From: Jiangella alba
GTDB lineage: Bacteria > Actinomycetota > Actinomycetes > Jiangellales > Jiangellaceae
Length of the DNA stretch: 64,000 nucleotides
NCBI RefSeq assembly: GCF_900106035.1
Contig: NZ_FNUC01000003.1
Span: 620,001 to 684,000, forward strand
Reading direction: 5' to 3'
Shown here: positions 28,109 to 36,949 of the stretch, in pieces
How the letters are laid out: the number at the start of each line of letters is the position of its first letter
Position numbering within the stretch: the first letter of the stretch is position 1
Notes under the pieces: model-generated
Databases searched by the model: none
Told to the model about the DNA's origin: nothing
The model's input: the letters and a program-made list of their open reading frames with translations, nothing else
Made by a program: the position numbers and the translations under genes

Positions 28109-29107
28109 TCAGCCGGCCGTCCAGTCGACCACCGCGCCGACGACCGAGCGGTCCCCGTCGTCCAGCCGGTCGTACAGCGCCGGCAGGTCGCCCGGCGCGA
28201 TGCGGTCGGTGATCACGGGCGCCAGCGACAGCCGCCCCCGGGCGACGCACTCGAGGAGGTACCGCAGCGAGCGCTGCACCGACCACCCGCCGACGTCGTC
28301 GCCGTCCCGCCACGGATGGTTGGCACAGCCGACGATCCGGATGCCGTCGTAGTGGAATCTCGCCGGGAAGCTCAGCAGCTGCCGATGCAGCGCGGCGCCG
28401 GTCTGCTCGTCGGGCAGGTCGCGGTACACGCCGAGCACCGAGATGCGGCTGCCGCGCCGGCACACGCGCGCGGCGGTGTCGAGCCCTCGCCACGCCCCAC
28501 TCGTCTCGACCACGAGGTCGATGCCCTCGGGCGAGTCGCGCAGCACGTCGTCGGCCAGGCCCGGATCGCGCCCGTCCCAGGTGCGCAGGCCGAGGCCGGC
28601 GGCGAACCGGAGACGGTGGTCGTCGGCGTCGACCGCATGGACCCGGGCGCCGCACGCCGTGGCCACCAGCGCCGCGCACAGTCCGACGACACCCAGCCCG
28701 ACGACCGCCACGTTCTCGCCGGCCGCGTATTCGCCGGCGTGCAGGCAGTACAGCCCGAGACTGGCGAGGTAGCACAGGACCGCATCGTCGAACGGCACCT
28801 CGTCGGGCACCGGGACGACGCGATGCGCGGGCACGATCGCCGCGTCGCCGTGCGGTGCCGCCGCGAAGACGCGCTCGCCGGGCCGGACCGCGGTGACGCC
28901 CGCGCCCGTCTCGAGCACCCGGCCGGCCGCGAGGTAGCCGGGGTCGTCCATGAAGCCACTCGGCCCGGACCGGTACGCGTGCAACTCGCTGCCGGCGCTG
29001 ACGGCCGTGAGCTCGATGCCCACCAGCACCTCGCCGGCGCCGGGCCGCGGTGTCGCGGTCTCGCGCAGCTCGAGACGCCGTTCACCGGTGATCGTCCATC
29101 GCCTCAT
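28109..29107 (-). CDS. Zinc-binding-type (MDR) alcohol dehydrogenase
   Basis: 332 residues from ATG 29107, with GGAGGGG upstream. The GroES-like domain has PRPGAGEVLVGIELTAVSAG and GERVFAAAPHGDAAIVPAHR. The Rossmann motif is NVAVVGLGVVGLCAALVATA, followed by VHAVDADDHRL. The catalytic Cys and His-Glu-type zinc ligands usual in alcohol dehydrogenases are not seen at the normal spot (VSAGSELHAYRSG instead), so it is closer to zinc-free members such as those acting on sugars or bacteriochlorophyllide-like substrates. Substrate unknown. Confidence 0.87.
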   Translation of the reverse strand: MRRWTITGERRLELRETATPRPGAGEVLVGIELTAVSAGSELHAYRSGPSGFMDDPGYLAAGRVLETGAGVTAVRPGERVFAAAPHGDAAIVPAHRVVPVPDEVPFDDAVLCYLASLGLYCLHAGEYAAGENVAVVGLGVVGLCAALVATACGARVHAVDADDHRLRFAAGLGLRTWDGRDPGLADDVLRDSPEGIDLVVETSGAWRGLDTAARVCRRGSRISVLGVYRDLPDEQTGAALHRQLLSFPARFHYDGIRIVGCANHPWRDGDDVGGWSVQRSLRYLLECVARGRLSLAPVITDRIAPGDLPALYDRLDDGDRSVVGAVVDWTAG

Positions 29108-29170
29108 GCGCGCATCCCCTCCGTCGTTCGGAGTCAAGACGGAACGGCGTTCCATGTCAACGCCACGGGG

Positions 29171-29176
29171 TAGCGT
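29171..29176 (+). promoter_or_regulatory. Candidate -10 element (TAGCGT), leaderless gene at 29183
   Basis: TAGCGT ends six bases before GTG 29183, with no ribosome-binding site. Confidence 0.4.
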
Positions 29177-29182
29177 CGGGGC

Positions 29183-30826
29183 GTGCCGACCTATCGCGCC
29201 GACGACGCCACGACACTGCACTACGACGAGCTGGCCGGGGCGGGCGCCGAGGGCCCGCCGGTCGTCGTCCTGGCCGGGGGAGCGGCCCGGCATCCCGTGT
29301 ACCTGGGCGACCTCGCCGGGCTGGCCGAGCGGCACCCGCTGGTGATCCCGCACCTGCGCGGCGTCGGGGCCTCACCGGCGCCGGACGAGCCGGAGGCGGG
29401 CTCGTACTGGCGGCAGGCCGACGACGTCGAGGCGTTGCGCCGGCACCTCGGCCACGACCGCCTGCTGCTCGCCGGGCACTCCGCCGGCACCCGGCTGGCC
29501 GTCGCGTACGCCGTCCGGCACCCGGAGCGGCTGGCGGCGTTGCTGCTGGTCACGCCGCCGTCGACGCACCTGGTGGAGGTGCCGCCGGACGCCGGGGCGA
29601 TCGCCGCGCGCCGCACCGACGACGCGTTCACGCAGGCGTGGGCGGCTCTGCAGGCCGGTCCGTCAGCGCCGGACGGCGACGGGTTCGGCGACTGGCAGCA
29701 CCGGGTCGCGCCGGCCGGCTACGCGCACTGGGGCCCGGCCGAGCAGGAGCACGCGACGCAGGGCGGCTGGGACCTCGCCGCCGGCCGCGCCTACTTCAGC
29801 GTCGACCCGCCCGCCGACCTCGCCGCGCGACTCGCGTCCGTCACGGCGCCGGTCCTCGTGGTCGCGGGCACCGACGACGCCATGACCGGGTTCGCGCCGG
29901 TCGCCGCGCTGGCCGAGCGGTTCCCGGCCGGCCGGGTGGCCGTCGTCGAGGACTGCGGCCACTATCCGTGGGTCGAGCGGCCGGTCGAGTTCCGCGCCGC
30001 CGTCGACGCGTTCCTGGACGACGTCGTCGAGATCCCGCTGCTGGGCGGCGACGTCAGCGACGGTGTCGTCCGCGTCGGCGCGACGGTCCGGCGGCACCCT
30101 GGGCGCGCCGCGGCCGCCGTCCACGCCTACCTGCGGCACCTCGAAGCGGCCGGCTTCCCGTACGCGCCGCGCTTCCTCGGGTTCGACGACCGCGGTCGCG
30201 AGATCCTCACCTTCCTCGACGGCGAGATGGGCGGGCGGCCGCTGGCGCCGTGGGCCGTCACCGACGACGCGCTGCGCGAGATCGCCGTCATCCAGCGCCG
30301 CCTGCACGACGACGCCGCCGGCTTCACGCTGCCCGACGGCGTCGCCTGGCCGGTGGGCGTCGAGCTGCCCGGCGTGCCGTCGCTGTTCGACGCCCCGGAC
30401 GTCGTCGGGCACAACGACCTCACCTTCGAGAACACGATCTTCGTCGGCGGACGGCCGGCCGGCATCATCGACTTCGACCTCGCCGGGCCCACCACCCGGC
30501 TGCTCGACGTCGTCACGACGCTGCGGTACTGGGCGCCGATGGCCGATCCGGCCGACCGCGACCCCGCCCTGCGCGACGCCGACGCCGGCCGGCGGATGCG
30601 CATCTTCGCCGACGCCTACGGGCTCGACGACGACCGTCGCGCCGCCCTCCTCGACGTCGCCGACCGCCGCTACACCCGGGTCTGGCACGTCATGAAGCAC
30701 CGCGCCGAGACCGACGGCGGCGGCTGGGCCCGCATGTGGGAGGGCGGCGCCGGCGACGCCATCAGGCGGGCGCACGACTGGTTCCGGGCCGAGCGCGACA
30801 CGCTGGCCGCGGCGCTGACCGGCTGA
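29183..30826 (+). CDS. Fusion of alpha/beta hydrolase and aminoglycoside-phosphotransferase-like kinase
   Basis: 547 residues in one uninterrupted frame. Residues 1-285 are an alpha/beta hydrolase: VVVLAGGAARHPVYLGDLAG, nucleophile in LLLAGHSAGTRLA (about 100), Asp in VVAGTDDAMTG (about 229) and His in VEDCGHYPWVERP (about 258). Residues about 295-547 are an APH-type kinase lobe: ILTFLDGEMGGRPLAPW, catalytic VVGHNDLTFENTIF (H-x-D-x4-N, about 407-417) and Mg-binding GIIDFDLAG. The N-lobe Lys region is short. Both active sites look intact. Either half alone would be annotated with confidence; the joint function is unknown. Confidence 0.9.
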   Translation: MPTYRADDATTLHYDELAGAGAEGPPVVVLAGGAARHPVYLGDLAGLAERHPLVIPHLRGVGASPAPDEPEAGSYWRQADDVEALRRHLGHDRLLLAGHSAGTRLAVAYAVRHPERLAALLLVTPPSTHLVEVPPDAGAIAARRTDDAFTQAWAALQAGPSAPDGDGFGDWQHRVAPAGYAHWGPAEQEHATQGGWDLAAGRAYFSVDPPADLAARLASVTAPVLVVAGTDDAMTGFAPVAALAERFPAGRVAVVEDCGHYPWVERPVEFRAAVDAFLDDVVEIPLLGGDVSDGVVRVGATVRRHPGRAAAAVHAYLRHLEAAGFPYAPRFLGFDDRGREILTFLDGEMGGRPLAPWAVTDDALREIAVIQRRLHDDAAGFTLPDGVAWPVGVELPGVPSLFDAPDVVGHNDLTFENTIFVGGRPAGIIDFDLAGPTTRLLDVVTTLRYWAPMADPADRDPALRDADAGRRMRIFADAYGLDDDRRAALLDVADRRYTRVWHVMKHRAETDGGGWARMWEGGAGDAIRRAHDWFRAERDTLAAALTG

Positions 30827-30832
30827 ATGCCG

Positions 30833-31153
30833 TCAGCACAGCACCTCGGCGCCATTGCGGTGCAGATGACCGCAGATCAGGCTCAGGCCCCACTCCAGCT
30901 GCGCGATGCGTTCATGGATGTCCTCGGTCGGCCATGACGGCGCGTCGAATCCCAGCTGCCGCTCGATCTCGTCCAGCCGGGCCGTGTCGTCGAGACCACC
31001 TGGCCGGCCGGCGTCGTCCGCCCGCACCCGCAACTCGCCGACGGCCGCCTCCAGCTCGTCGATGCGGTCGCTCTGCCGCTGGAGGGCGACCGCCCCCAGC
31101 GCGATGACGGCCAGCAGGACGAGACCCAGCGCCAGCAGTGCTTTCCGTTCCAT
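30833..31153 (-). CDS. Small single-pass membrane protein with coiled coil
   Basis: 106 residues from ATG 31153. A transmembrane helix (LLALGLVLLAVIALGAVAL) near the N-terminus is followed by a coiled-coil stretch DRIDELEAAVGELRVRA and a second amphipathic part DEIERQLGFDAP, ERIAQLEWGLSLICGHLH. It ends GAEVLC. The gene is divergent from nucS and convergent with the fusion gene. No family recognised. Confidence 0.7.
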   Translation of the reverse strand: MERKALLALGLVLLAVIALGAVALQRQSDRIDELEAAVGELRVRADDAGRPGGLDDTARLDEIERQLGFDAPSWPTEDIHERIAQLEWGLSLICGHLHRNGAEVLC

Positions 31154-31202
31154 GACCGCCCCCCGCACCTCGATGTGCGTGTGCTCCGCACGGTACGCCG
31201 TC

Positions 31203-31208
31203 TAGAGT
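31203..31208 (+). promoter_or_regulatory. Candidate -10 element (TAGAGT) of nucS
   Basis: TAGAGT ends seven bases before GTG 31216, with no Shine-Dalgarno, so nucS is probably leaderless. Confidence 0.45.
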
Positions 31209-31215
31209 TCTGGCG

Positions 31216-31905
31216 GTGAGGATCGTCATCGCGCGCTGCCAGGTCGACTACGCCGGCCGGTTGACCGCCCACCTCCCGCTCGCCACCCGCGTCATCATGG
31301 TGAAGGCCGACGGCAGCGTGCTGGTCCACTCCGACGGCGGCTCGTACAAGCCGCTGAACTGGATGAGCCCGCCGTGCACGCTCACCGTCCGCGACCCCGA
31401 ACCGGACGAGGACGGCGTCGCCGCGGTGTGGACGGTGCAGAACGGCAAGACCGACGACCGCCTGGTCATCAGCCTGCACGAGATCCTGCACGACTCCAGC
31501 CACGACCTCGGCGTCGACCCCGGCCTGGTCAAGGACGGCGTCGAGGCGCACCTGCAGGTGCTGCTGGCGGAGCAGGTCGAGACGTTCGGGTCCGGCTGGC
31601 GGCTGGTGCGCCGCGAGTACCCGACGCCGATCGGCCCGGTCGACCTCCTCTGCCGCGACGAGCAGGGCGTCGCCGTCGCCGTCGAGGTGAAGCGGCGCGG
31701 CGAGATCGACGGCGTCGAGCAGCTGACCCGCTACCTCGACCTCCTCAACCGCGACCCGCTGCTCGCCCCGGTGCGCGGGGTGTTCGCGGCCCAGGAGATC
31801 AAGCCGCAGGCCCGCACGCTCGCCGTCGACCGCGGCATCACCTGCCTCACCGTCGACTACGACGCCCTCCGCGGCGTCGACGACCCCACGTCGCGGCTGT
31901 TCTGA
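31216..31905 (+). CDS. nucS: Mismatch-specific endonuclease NucS (EndoMS)
   Basis: 229 residues from GTG 31216. The N-terminal beta-sandwich includes [20 protein letters not shown] and [19 protein letters not shown]. The RecB-like nuclease core has the Asp in [11 protein letters not shown], the Glu-x-Lys in [20 protein letters not shown], and [19 protein letters not shown]. NucS cuts both strands at mismatches and replaces MutS/MutL repair in most actinobacteria. It lies 3.1 kb from the dnaE2 mutasome genes, so an antimutator and a mutator system are near neighbours. Confidence 0.97.
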   Translation: MRIVIARCQVDYAGRLTAHLPLATRVIMVKADGSVLVHSDGGSYKPLNWMSPPCTLTVRDPEPDEDGVAAVWTVQNGKTDDRLVISLHEILHDSSHDLGVDPGLVKDGVEAHLQVLLAEQVETFGSGWRLVRREYPTPIGPVDLLCRDEQGVAVAVEVKRRGEIDGVEQLTRYLDLLNRDPLLAPVRGVFAAQEIKPQARTLAVDRGITCLTVDYDALRGVDDPTSRLF

Positions 31906-31914
31906 CCGCCGCCG

Positions 31915-33837
31915 TCAGGCCCGGCCCAGGAACGTCTGCGCCCCCTGCCAGCCGCTGTCCCAGGCGTCCGTGCCGGCGTCGGCCATGTCGTCCAGGGCCG
32001 GGACGCTCTGGACCCACTCCATGAACTGCCGGCGCAGCTCCGGGTCGCCGTAGATCTGGTCCATCGGCAGCAGCTCGCCGTACTCACCCTTGATCGCGTC
32101 CGGCGCGGAGTCCATCACGTGCGCCTCGGGCGTCGAGCCGACACCGTTGCCGATCATCGCGTGCACCGTCATGTACCAGCGCAGTTGTGCCGCGTCGGTG
32201 TTCTCGGCGATGACGGCGCCCTCGGTGTTCGTGCTGTTCGCCCACTGGTCGAGCTTCCCGCCGACGCCCTGGTGCAGCAGCCAGAAGCCGACGCCGGGGG
32301 GCAGCACCGTGCCGGTGCCCTCGGTGAAGATCTTCGCGACAGCGCCCTTGCGGGCCTTCTCCCGCTCGTCGAAGTCGGCGGCGAACTCACGCTGGCCCTC
32401 GAAGTACAGCGTGGCCGCGGCGCCGAACAGGCTCATGACGTCGTTCACCCGGTTGCCGCCGTCGGCCTTGTCGGCGGCGATCGCGTCGGCGAGGGAGCCG
32501 TTGTACAGCGACTCGACCGCGACCTCGAACGGCGCGGAGTACTCGATCTGGTCCTGGAAGCCGCCGAGGAAGCGGTGCACGGCCCGCGGGCTGAGGTAGA
32601 AGTCCGGGCTCAGGCCCGTGCCCTGGGGGAAGTCCTCCGGCCGCACGTCCATCGACGAGCCGCGGTCGCCGGACAGCTCGCCGCCGTCGATGAACGAGCC
32701 GGCCACCATCTCGTCGACGTACGCCGCCGCGATGCGGGCGGTGGAGTCCTTGATCGCCGGCGGGATCTGCTCGTGGTCGGCCGAGCCGGTGATGAACTCG
32801 AACGCCAGCGCCGCCTGCTCCGGCGTGTGCTCGGTGTTCGGCGGGTCGCCCTGCGACCCCGTGGCGGCCTCGATGGCCAGGCCGAAGCTGTCGGCCAGGT
32901 CGGCGCGCTGGGCCGGGTCGCCCGCCGCCGCGTAGACGCGGTGCGTCATCTCCTTGGCCGAGATGTCCTGCTCGGACAGCACCTTCGTGGCCAGCCCGGG
33001 GTACCGGGCGAGAGTGTTGAAGGCCAGCGCGGTGATGTCCTCGGTCAGGCCCACCGCGGTGTCGCCGTCGCCGAGGGTCTTGGTGGAGATGTTGTTCGGG
33101 TCGGCCCAGTCCTTGGCGGAGAACGCGTCGAGCGCCGTCCCGTTCACGGTCTGCTCGACGAACGCCTGCTGGCCGGAGAAGTCGCCGTACTGCAGCAGCG
33201 CCAGCCGGCCCCAGGCGACCTGCGGATCGTCCGTCGCCAGCCCGAACTCGCTGAACGCGCCCATGCCCTCGGGCGGGGTCTCGTCCATCATCGCGGTGCC
33301 CAGGCCGATGCTCAGCAGCTTCAGGTACTGCTGGGCGTTCTCGCCGACGCCGGACTCCGGCATGCCCATGGACGCGGCCAGCCGGGCCGCCATCTCCGGG
33401 CCGAGCTCCGCGTAGAACCCGGCCATCGCGTCCGGGTCGTAGACGATCTGCTCGAGCTCCTCCATCATGTCCGCGTCGACCTCGCCGGCCTCCTTGACCC
33501 GGGTGGCGAGGTCGCGGCCCTGCCGCTCGGCCAGCCCCGGCTCGAGGTCGGTCGTCGCGTTCTCCTCGATCTGGACCATGGGCGCGTTCGGCTGCTGGTG
33601 CTGGATCGCCCGCGCGAGACCCAGCCGGCGCTGCGTCTCCTGCAGCGCCGACTCGACCCATTCGTGCACGACGGCGAGGTCCTCGAAGCCGGTCGACGTC
33701 ACGTCCAGCCGGTTCATGTCCGCCCGGACCGAACGCTCGGTGGTGTAGCCGAGGAAGTCGTCCATCTCACGCCGGGCGATCTGCAGCTTGGCGACGAGGT
33801 CCTCGAGGCCGGTCACCGAGACGGAGGAGAACGTCAT
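31915..33837 (-). CDS. Large protein of unknown function paired with a WXG100-like protein
   Basis: 640 residues from ATG 33837; upstream open frame is shadow. The N-terminus MTFSSVSVTGLEDLVAKLQI, followed by MDDFLGYTTERSV, looks like the helical hairpin of WXG/LXG effectors. The rest is mostly helical and acidic: FYAELGPEMAARLAASMGMP, GAFSEFGLATDDPQVAWGRL, LAFNTLARYPGLATKVLSEQ, AVHRFLGGFQDQIEYSAPFE. No catalytic motif, signal peptide or membrane helix was recognised. It resembles a group of large actinobacterial proteins encoded next to small ESX-like genes (DUF6571-like, from memory, unsure). Its start overlaps the small gene's stop by ATGA. Confidence 0.75.
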   Translation of the reverse strand: MTFSSVSVTGLEDLVAKLQIARREMDDFLGYTTERSVRADMNRLDVTSTGFEDLAVVHEWVESALQETQRRLGLARAIQHQQPNAPMVQIEENATTDLEPGLAERQGRDLATRVKEAGEVDADMMEELEQIVYDPDAMAGFYAELGPEMAARLAASMGMPESGVGENAQQYLKLLSIGLGTAMMDETPPEGMGAFSEFGLATDDPQVAWGRLALLQYGDFSGQQAFVEQTVNGTALDAFSAKDWADPNNISTKTLGDGDTAVGLTEDITALAFNTLARYPGLATKVLSEQDISAKEMTHRVYAAAGDPAQRADLADSFGLAIEAATGSQGDPPNTEHTPEQAALAFEFITGSADHEQIPPAIKDSTARIAAAYVDEMVAGSFIDGGELSGDRGSSMDVRPEDFPQGTGLSPDFYLSPRAVHRFLGGFQDQIEYSAPFEVAVESLYNGSLADAIAADKADGGNRVNDVMSLFGAAATLYFEGQREFAADFDEREKARKGAVAKIFTEGTGTVLPPGVGFWLLHQGVGGKLDQWANSTNTEGAVIAENTDAAQLRWYMTVHAMIGNGVGSTPEAHVMDSAPDAIKGEYGELLPMDQIYGDPELRRQFMEWVQSVPALDDMADAGTDAWDSGWQGAQTFLGRA

Positions 33838-34088
33838 GCCGGCGGCTCCTCCGCGGGGGCCGCGGACACGGCGGCCGCGATGTCGGCGACGATGGCGTCG
33901 GCGCCCTTCTGCAGGACGCTCTTGTGGATGTCCAGCGAGGTGCCGAAGCCGTCGGCGCGGGTGCCGGTCCACGCCTCGCCGGACGCCATGACCGACAGCG
34001 GCCCGTCGAGTGCCGCCTTGAGATCGCCGATGATCCGGCCGACCTGGATCTGCAGCCGTTCGAGGTCGGCGCGCGTGGTGTCGTTCAC
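33834..34088 (-). CDS. WXG100-like small helical protein
   Basis: 84 residues from GTG 34088. Two helices flank the W-x-G turn: ADLERLQIQVGRIIGDLKAA, then SGEAWTGTRADGFGTSLDIH and KSVLQKGADAIVADIAAAV. Size and position of WTG match the ESAT-6/WXG100 superfamily, which is exported by type VII systems or serves as chaperone half of an effector. No secretion ATPase is in the window. It is the first gene of a two-gene unit. Confidence 0.75.
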   Translation of the reverse strand: MNDTTRADLERLQIQVGRIIGDLKAALDGPLSVMASGEAWTGTRADGFGTSLDIHKSVLQKGADAIVADIAAAVSAAPAEEPPA

Positions 34089-34160
34089 AACGTCCCAGTG
34101 AATACCGAGGTGGATTCACATCGGCTTCACGACTGTGTCATCGCAGCGCGACGGGGCATC

Positions 34161-34166
34161 TAGGCT
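34161..34166 (+). promoter_or_regulatory. Candidate -10 element (TAGGCT) of lpdA
   Basis: TAGGCT ends seven bases before ATG 34174; no ribosome-binding site lies between. Confidence 0.45.
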
Positions 34167-34173
34167 GTCCATC

Positions 34174-35574
34174 ATGAGTGCGCACTTCGATGTCGTCGTC
34201 CTGGGCGCCGGTCCCGGCGGGTACACCGCGGCCGTCCGTGCGGCCCAGCTGGGCAAGTCCGTCGCCGTCGTGGAGTCCAAGTACTGGGGCGGCGTCTGCC
34301 TCAACGTGGGCTGCATCCCGAGCAAGGCGCTGTTGCGCAACGCGGAGCTGGCCCACATCGTCAAGAACCAGGCCGACACCTTCGGGCTGGTCTTCGAGGG
34401 CGAGGTCAAGGCCGACTACTCGAAGGCGTACGAGCGCAGCCGCACCGTCGCCGACGGCCGCGTCAAGGGCGTGCACTACCTGATGAAGAAGAACAAGATC
34501 ACCGAGTTCGACGGCTGGGGGACGTTCACCGACGCCACCACGCTCGACGTCCGCCTGAACGACGGCGGCAGCGAGACGGTGACGTTCGAGCACTGCATCG
34601 TCGCCGCCGGCGCCACCACCCGGCTGCTGCCCGGCACGTCGCTGAGCTCCCGCGTCGTCACGTACGAGGAGCAGATCCTCGAGAGCGAGCTGCCGCGCCG
34701 CGTCGTCATCGCGGGCGCCGGCGCCATCGGCGTCGAGTTCGGCTACGTCATGGCCAACTACGGCGTCGAGGTCACCATCGTCGAGTTCCTCGACCGCATG
34801 CTGCCGCTCGAGGACCCCGAGGTCTCCAAGGAGCTGGCCCGCCAGTACAAGAAGCTCGGCGTCGACGTCCGCACCTCCACCCGGGTCGAGTCCATCGACG
34901 ACTCCGGCGACTCCGTGCGCGTCACGGTGTCGTCCGGCGACAAGCAGGAGGTCATCGAGGCCGACAAGGTCCTCCAGGCCATCGGCTTCGCCCCGCGCGT
35001 CGACGGCTACGGCCTCGACAAGACCGGCGTCCGGCTCACCGAGCGTGGCGCCATCGAGGTCGACGACCACCTGCGCACCAACGTGCCCAGCATCTACGCC
35101 ATCGGCGACGTCACCGGCAAGCTGCTGCTCGCGCACGCCGCCGAGGCCATGGCCGTCATCGCCGCCGAGACCATCGCCGGCGCCGACACCATGCCCGTCG
35201 ACTACGCCATGATCCCGCGGGCCACCTACTGCCAGCCGCAGGTCGCCAGCTTCGGCTACACCGAGGAGCAGGCCAGGAAGCTCGGTCACGAGGTCAAGGT
35301 CTCGAAGTTCCCGTTCATGGCCAACGGCAAGGCGCACGGCCTCGGTGACCCCGTCGGCTTCGTCAAGATCATCGCCGACGCCGAGCACAACGAGCTGCTC
35401 GGCGCCCACCTGATCGGCCCCGACGTCACGGAGCTGCTGCCCGAGCTCACCCTGGCCCAGCTCTGGGACCTCACCGCCGACGAGGTCGGCCGCAACATCC
35501 ACGCCCACCCGACGCTGTCCGAGGCGGTCAAGGAAGCCATCCACGGCATCTCCGGCCACGCGATCAACATCTAG
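34174..35574 (+). CDS. lpdA: Dihydrolipoyl dehydrogenase
   Basis: 466 residues from ATG 34174. FAD-binding [20 protein letters not shown] opens the protein. The redox disulfide is in [16 protein letters not shown]. The NAD-binding motif is [23 protein letters not shown] site [16 protein letters not shown] is complete, and the C-terminal catalytic His-Glu pair is in [15 protein letters not shown]. It reoxidises dihydrolipoamide in 2-oxoacid dehydrogenase and glycine cleavage complexes. It stands alone, as is usual in actinobacteria. Confidence 0.97.
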   Translation: MSAHFDVVVLGAGPGGYTAAVRAAQLGKSVAVVESKYWGGVCLNVGCIPSKALLRNAELAHIVKNQADTFGLVFEGEVKADYSKAYERSRTVADGRVKGVHYLMKKNKITEFDGWGTFTDATTLDVRLNDGGSETVTFEHCIVAAGATTRLLPGTSLSSRVVTYEEQILESELPRRVVIAGAGAIGVEFGYVMANYGVEVTIVEFLDRMLPLEDPEVSKELARQYKKLGVDVRTSTRVESIDDSGDSVRVTVSSGDKQEVIEADKVLQAIGFAPRVDGYGLDKTGVRLTERGAIEVDDHLRTNVPSIYAIGDVTGKLLLAHAAEAMAVIAAETIAGADTMPVDYAMIPRATYCQPQVASFGYTEEQARKLGHEVKVSKFPFMANGKAHGLGDPVGFVKIIADAEHNELLGAHLIGPDVTELLPELTLAQLWDLTADEVGRNIHAHPTLSEAVKEAIHGISGHAINI

Positions 35575-35596
35575 CCACCGCGGACGACGGCGGCAG

Positions 35597-36223
35597 ATGA
35601 GGACCATCCACGTCGTCACCCACCCCGAGGCCACGCACCACGTCGACGGCCTGGTGGGTGGGTGGTTCGACTCGGAGCTGACCGAACGCGGCGTCCGGCA
35701 GGCCGGGGCCATCGCGGACGTCCTGGCCGACCGGCTGGGCGCGGCGCCCGAGGTGTACTCGTCCGACCTGCGCCGCGCCCGGCGCACGGCGGAGATCGTC
35801 GCGGGGCGGCTCGGCGCGGACCTGACGATCGACGCCGGCCTGCGCGAGAAGTCGTACGGCGAGGCGGGCGGCAAGCCGCAGGCGTGGCTGGACGCCCGCT
35901 TCGTCCCGCCGCCGCGCGACGGCGAGCGCCTGCGCCACGACGAGGGCGTGGCGGGCGCCGAGACGCAGCTGGACCTCGCCGTCAGGGCGTACGCGGCGAT
36001 GGAGCGCGTGCTGGCCTCCGCCGCCGAGGAACAGGTGATCGTGACGCACGGCGGCACGGCCACGTATCTCGTCGCGGCCTGGATCGGCATGCCCCTCGAC
36101 GCCGCGGGCCGGGTCCACTTCCGGGTGTCGTCCGGCGGCATCAGCCTGCTGCGCGAGGACGACCGCTACCACAGCCGCCAGCTCACCCGGCTCGACGAGA
36201 CCGGCCACCTCGACGGCTGGTGA
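35597..36223 (+). CDS. Histidine phosphatase superfamily protein
   Basis: 208 residues from ATG, 22 bases after lpdA. The catalytic segment is VVTHPEATHHVDGLVGGWFD, where the usual RHG is THP: the His is kept but the preceding Arg is replaced. SSDLRRARRTAEIVAGRL carries the second Arg, and VIVTHGGTATYLVAAWIGM the second His. SYGEAGGK gives the acid region. The THP variant is a recognised actinobacterial subgroup as far as I recall. Substrate unknown. Confidence 0.87.
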   Translation: MRTIHVVTHPEATHHVDGLVGGWFDSELTERGVRQAGAIADVLADRLGAAPEVYSSDLRRARRTAEIVAGRLGADLTIDAGLREKSYGEAGGKPQAWLDARFVPPPRDGERLRHDEGVAGAETQLDLAVRAYAAMERVLASAAEEQVIVTHGGTATYLVAAWIGMPLDAAGRVHFRVSSGGISLLREDDRYHSRQLTRLDETGHLDGW

Positions 36224-36232
36224 GGTCGCCGC

Positions 36233-36769
36233 TCAGTCCTCGATCTTCTGCTCGATCTCGTCCGTCACGACGCCATCGGCGCAGCGCAGGCGGACCTCGA
36301 CCTCGACCGCGTCGCTCTCGAACGTGATCTTCGGGTGGTCGTCGGCCGCGTCGTCGTCGGGGTCGGCCTCGTAGCCCTGGGCCGGGCTGACGGCGAGGAT
36401 CTGGACGGTGCCGTCGGCGTTGCACTGCGCGGTCACGGTGCCGGCGCCGAGCGCGTTGACGACTCGCGCGCGGGCGGCCGGCGGCGGCGTGGCCGGGGGA
36501 GTCGAGGACGGCGCCGCGGTCGGCTCGGCGGACGGCGTCGCGGGGTCGGTCGCGCCGGTCGACGGGCCGGTGGGCGCACCGGTGGGGCCGGTGGTGGGCG
36601 CGGCGAGACGCTGCTCGACCTCCGCCTGGGTGAGCGGGTCCTGGCTGGAGCCGAAGATGTCGCTGCCGATCATGCCGACCGCCGCCATGCCGACCGCCGT
36701 CGCCCCGGCCGCGGCGGCGAGCCACAGCAGCACGCCGGTGCCCACCCGCACGACCCTCGGACTCGTCAT
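36233..36769 (-). CDS. Membrane-anchored extracytoplasmic protein of unknown function
   Basis: 178 residues from ATG 36769. One N-terminal helix (TGVLLWLAAAAGATAVGMAA) anchors a Thr/Pro/Ala-rich linker (about residues 58-98). This is followed by a small domain with two Cys (GTVTAQCNADGTVQILAVSP and VEVRLRCADGVVTDEIEQK) likely to form a disulfide outside the cell. It ends next to the convergent phosphatase gene. The GTTAA-N7-CTAAG motif lies 25 bases upstream of its start. Confidence 0.75.
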   Translation of the reverse strand: MTSPRVVRVGTGVLLWLAAAAGATAVGMAAVGMIGSDIFGSSQDPLTQAEVEQRLAAPTTGPTGAPTGPSTGATDPATPSAEPTAAPSSTPPATPPPAARARVVNALGAGTVTAQCNADGTVQILAVSPAQGYEADPDDDAADDHPKITFESDAVEVEVRLRCADGVVTDEIEQKIED

Positions 36770-36793
36770 GGCCCCACTATGCCCGGCACCCGG

Positions 36794-36823
36794 GTTAAGG
36801 GACGGCTAAGGCGACCTCAACGG
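36794..36823 (+). repeat. 30-bp direct repeat, left copy, containing the GTTAA-N7-CTAAG motif
   Basis: 28 of 30 bases are identical to 38124-38153. The first 17 bases are GTTAAGGGACGGCTAAG, followed by GCGACCTCAACGG. It sits in the divergent region between the gene ending at 36233 and the pyruvyl transferase. Confidence 0.85.
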
Positions 36824-36949
36824 ACGCCGGTGCGACCGGCCGTGGCGGCCCACCCGTGCGATTCGCGGTTGAACAGGCCATCTCCTCGTCCGGCCCGGCC
36901 CTTGTTAGGTTCGCACACCATCGGTTCGGCGGAATCGAAGAGGAGCGCC

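Noticed and set aside
34135..34173. Upstream start of lpdA at 34135
   Set aside because: A TAGGCT box seven bases before ATG 34174 and the family N-terminus ([12 protein letters not shown]) support the later start.
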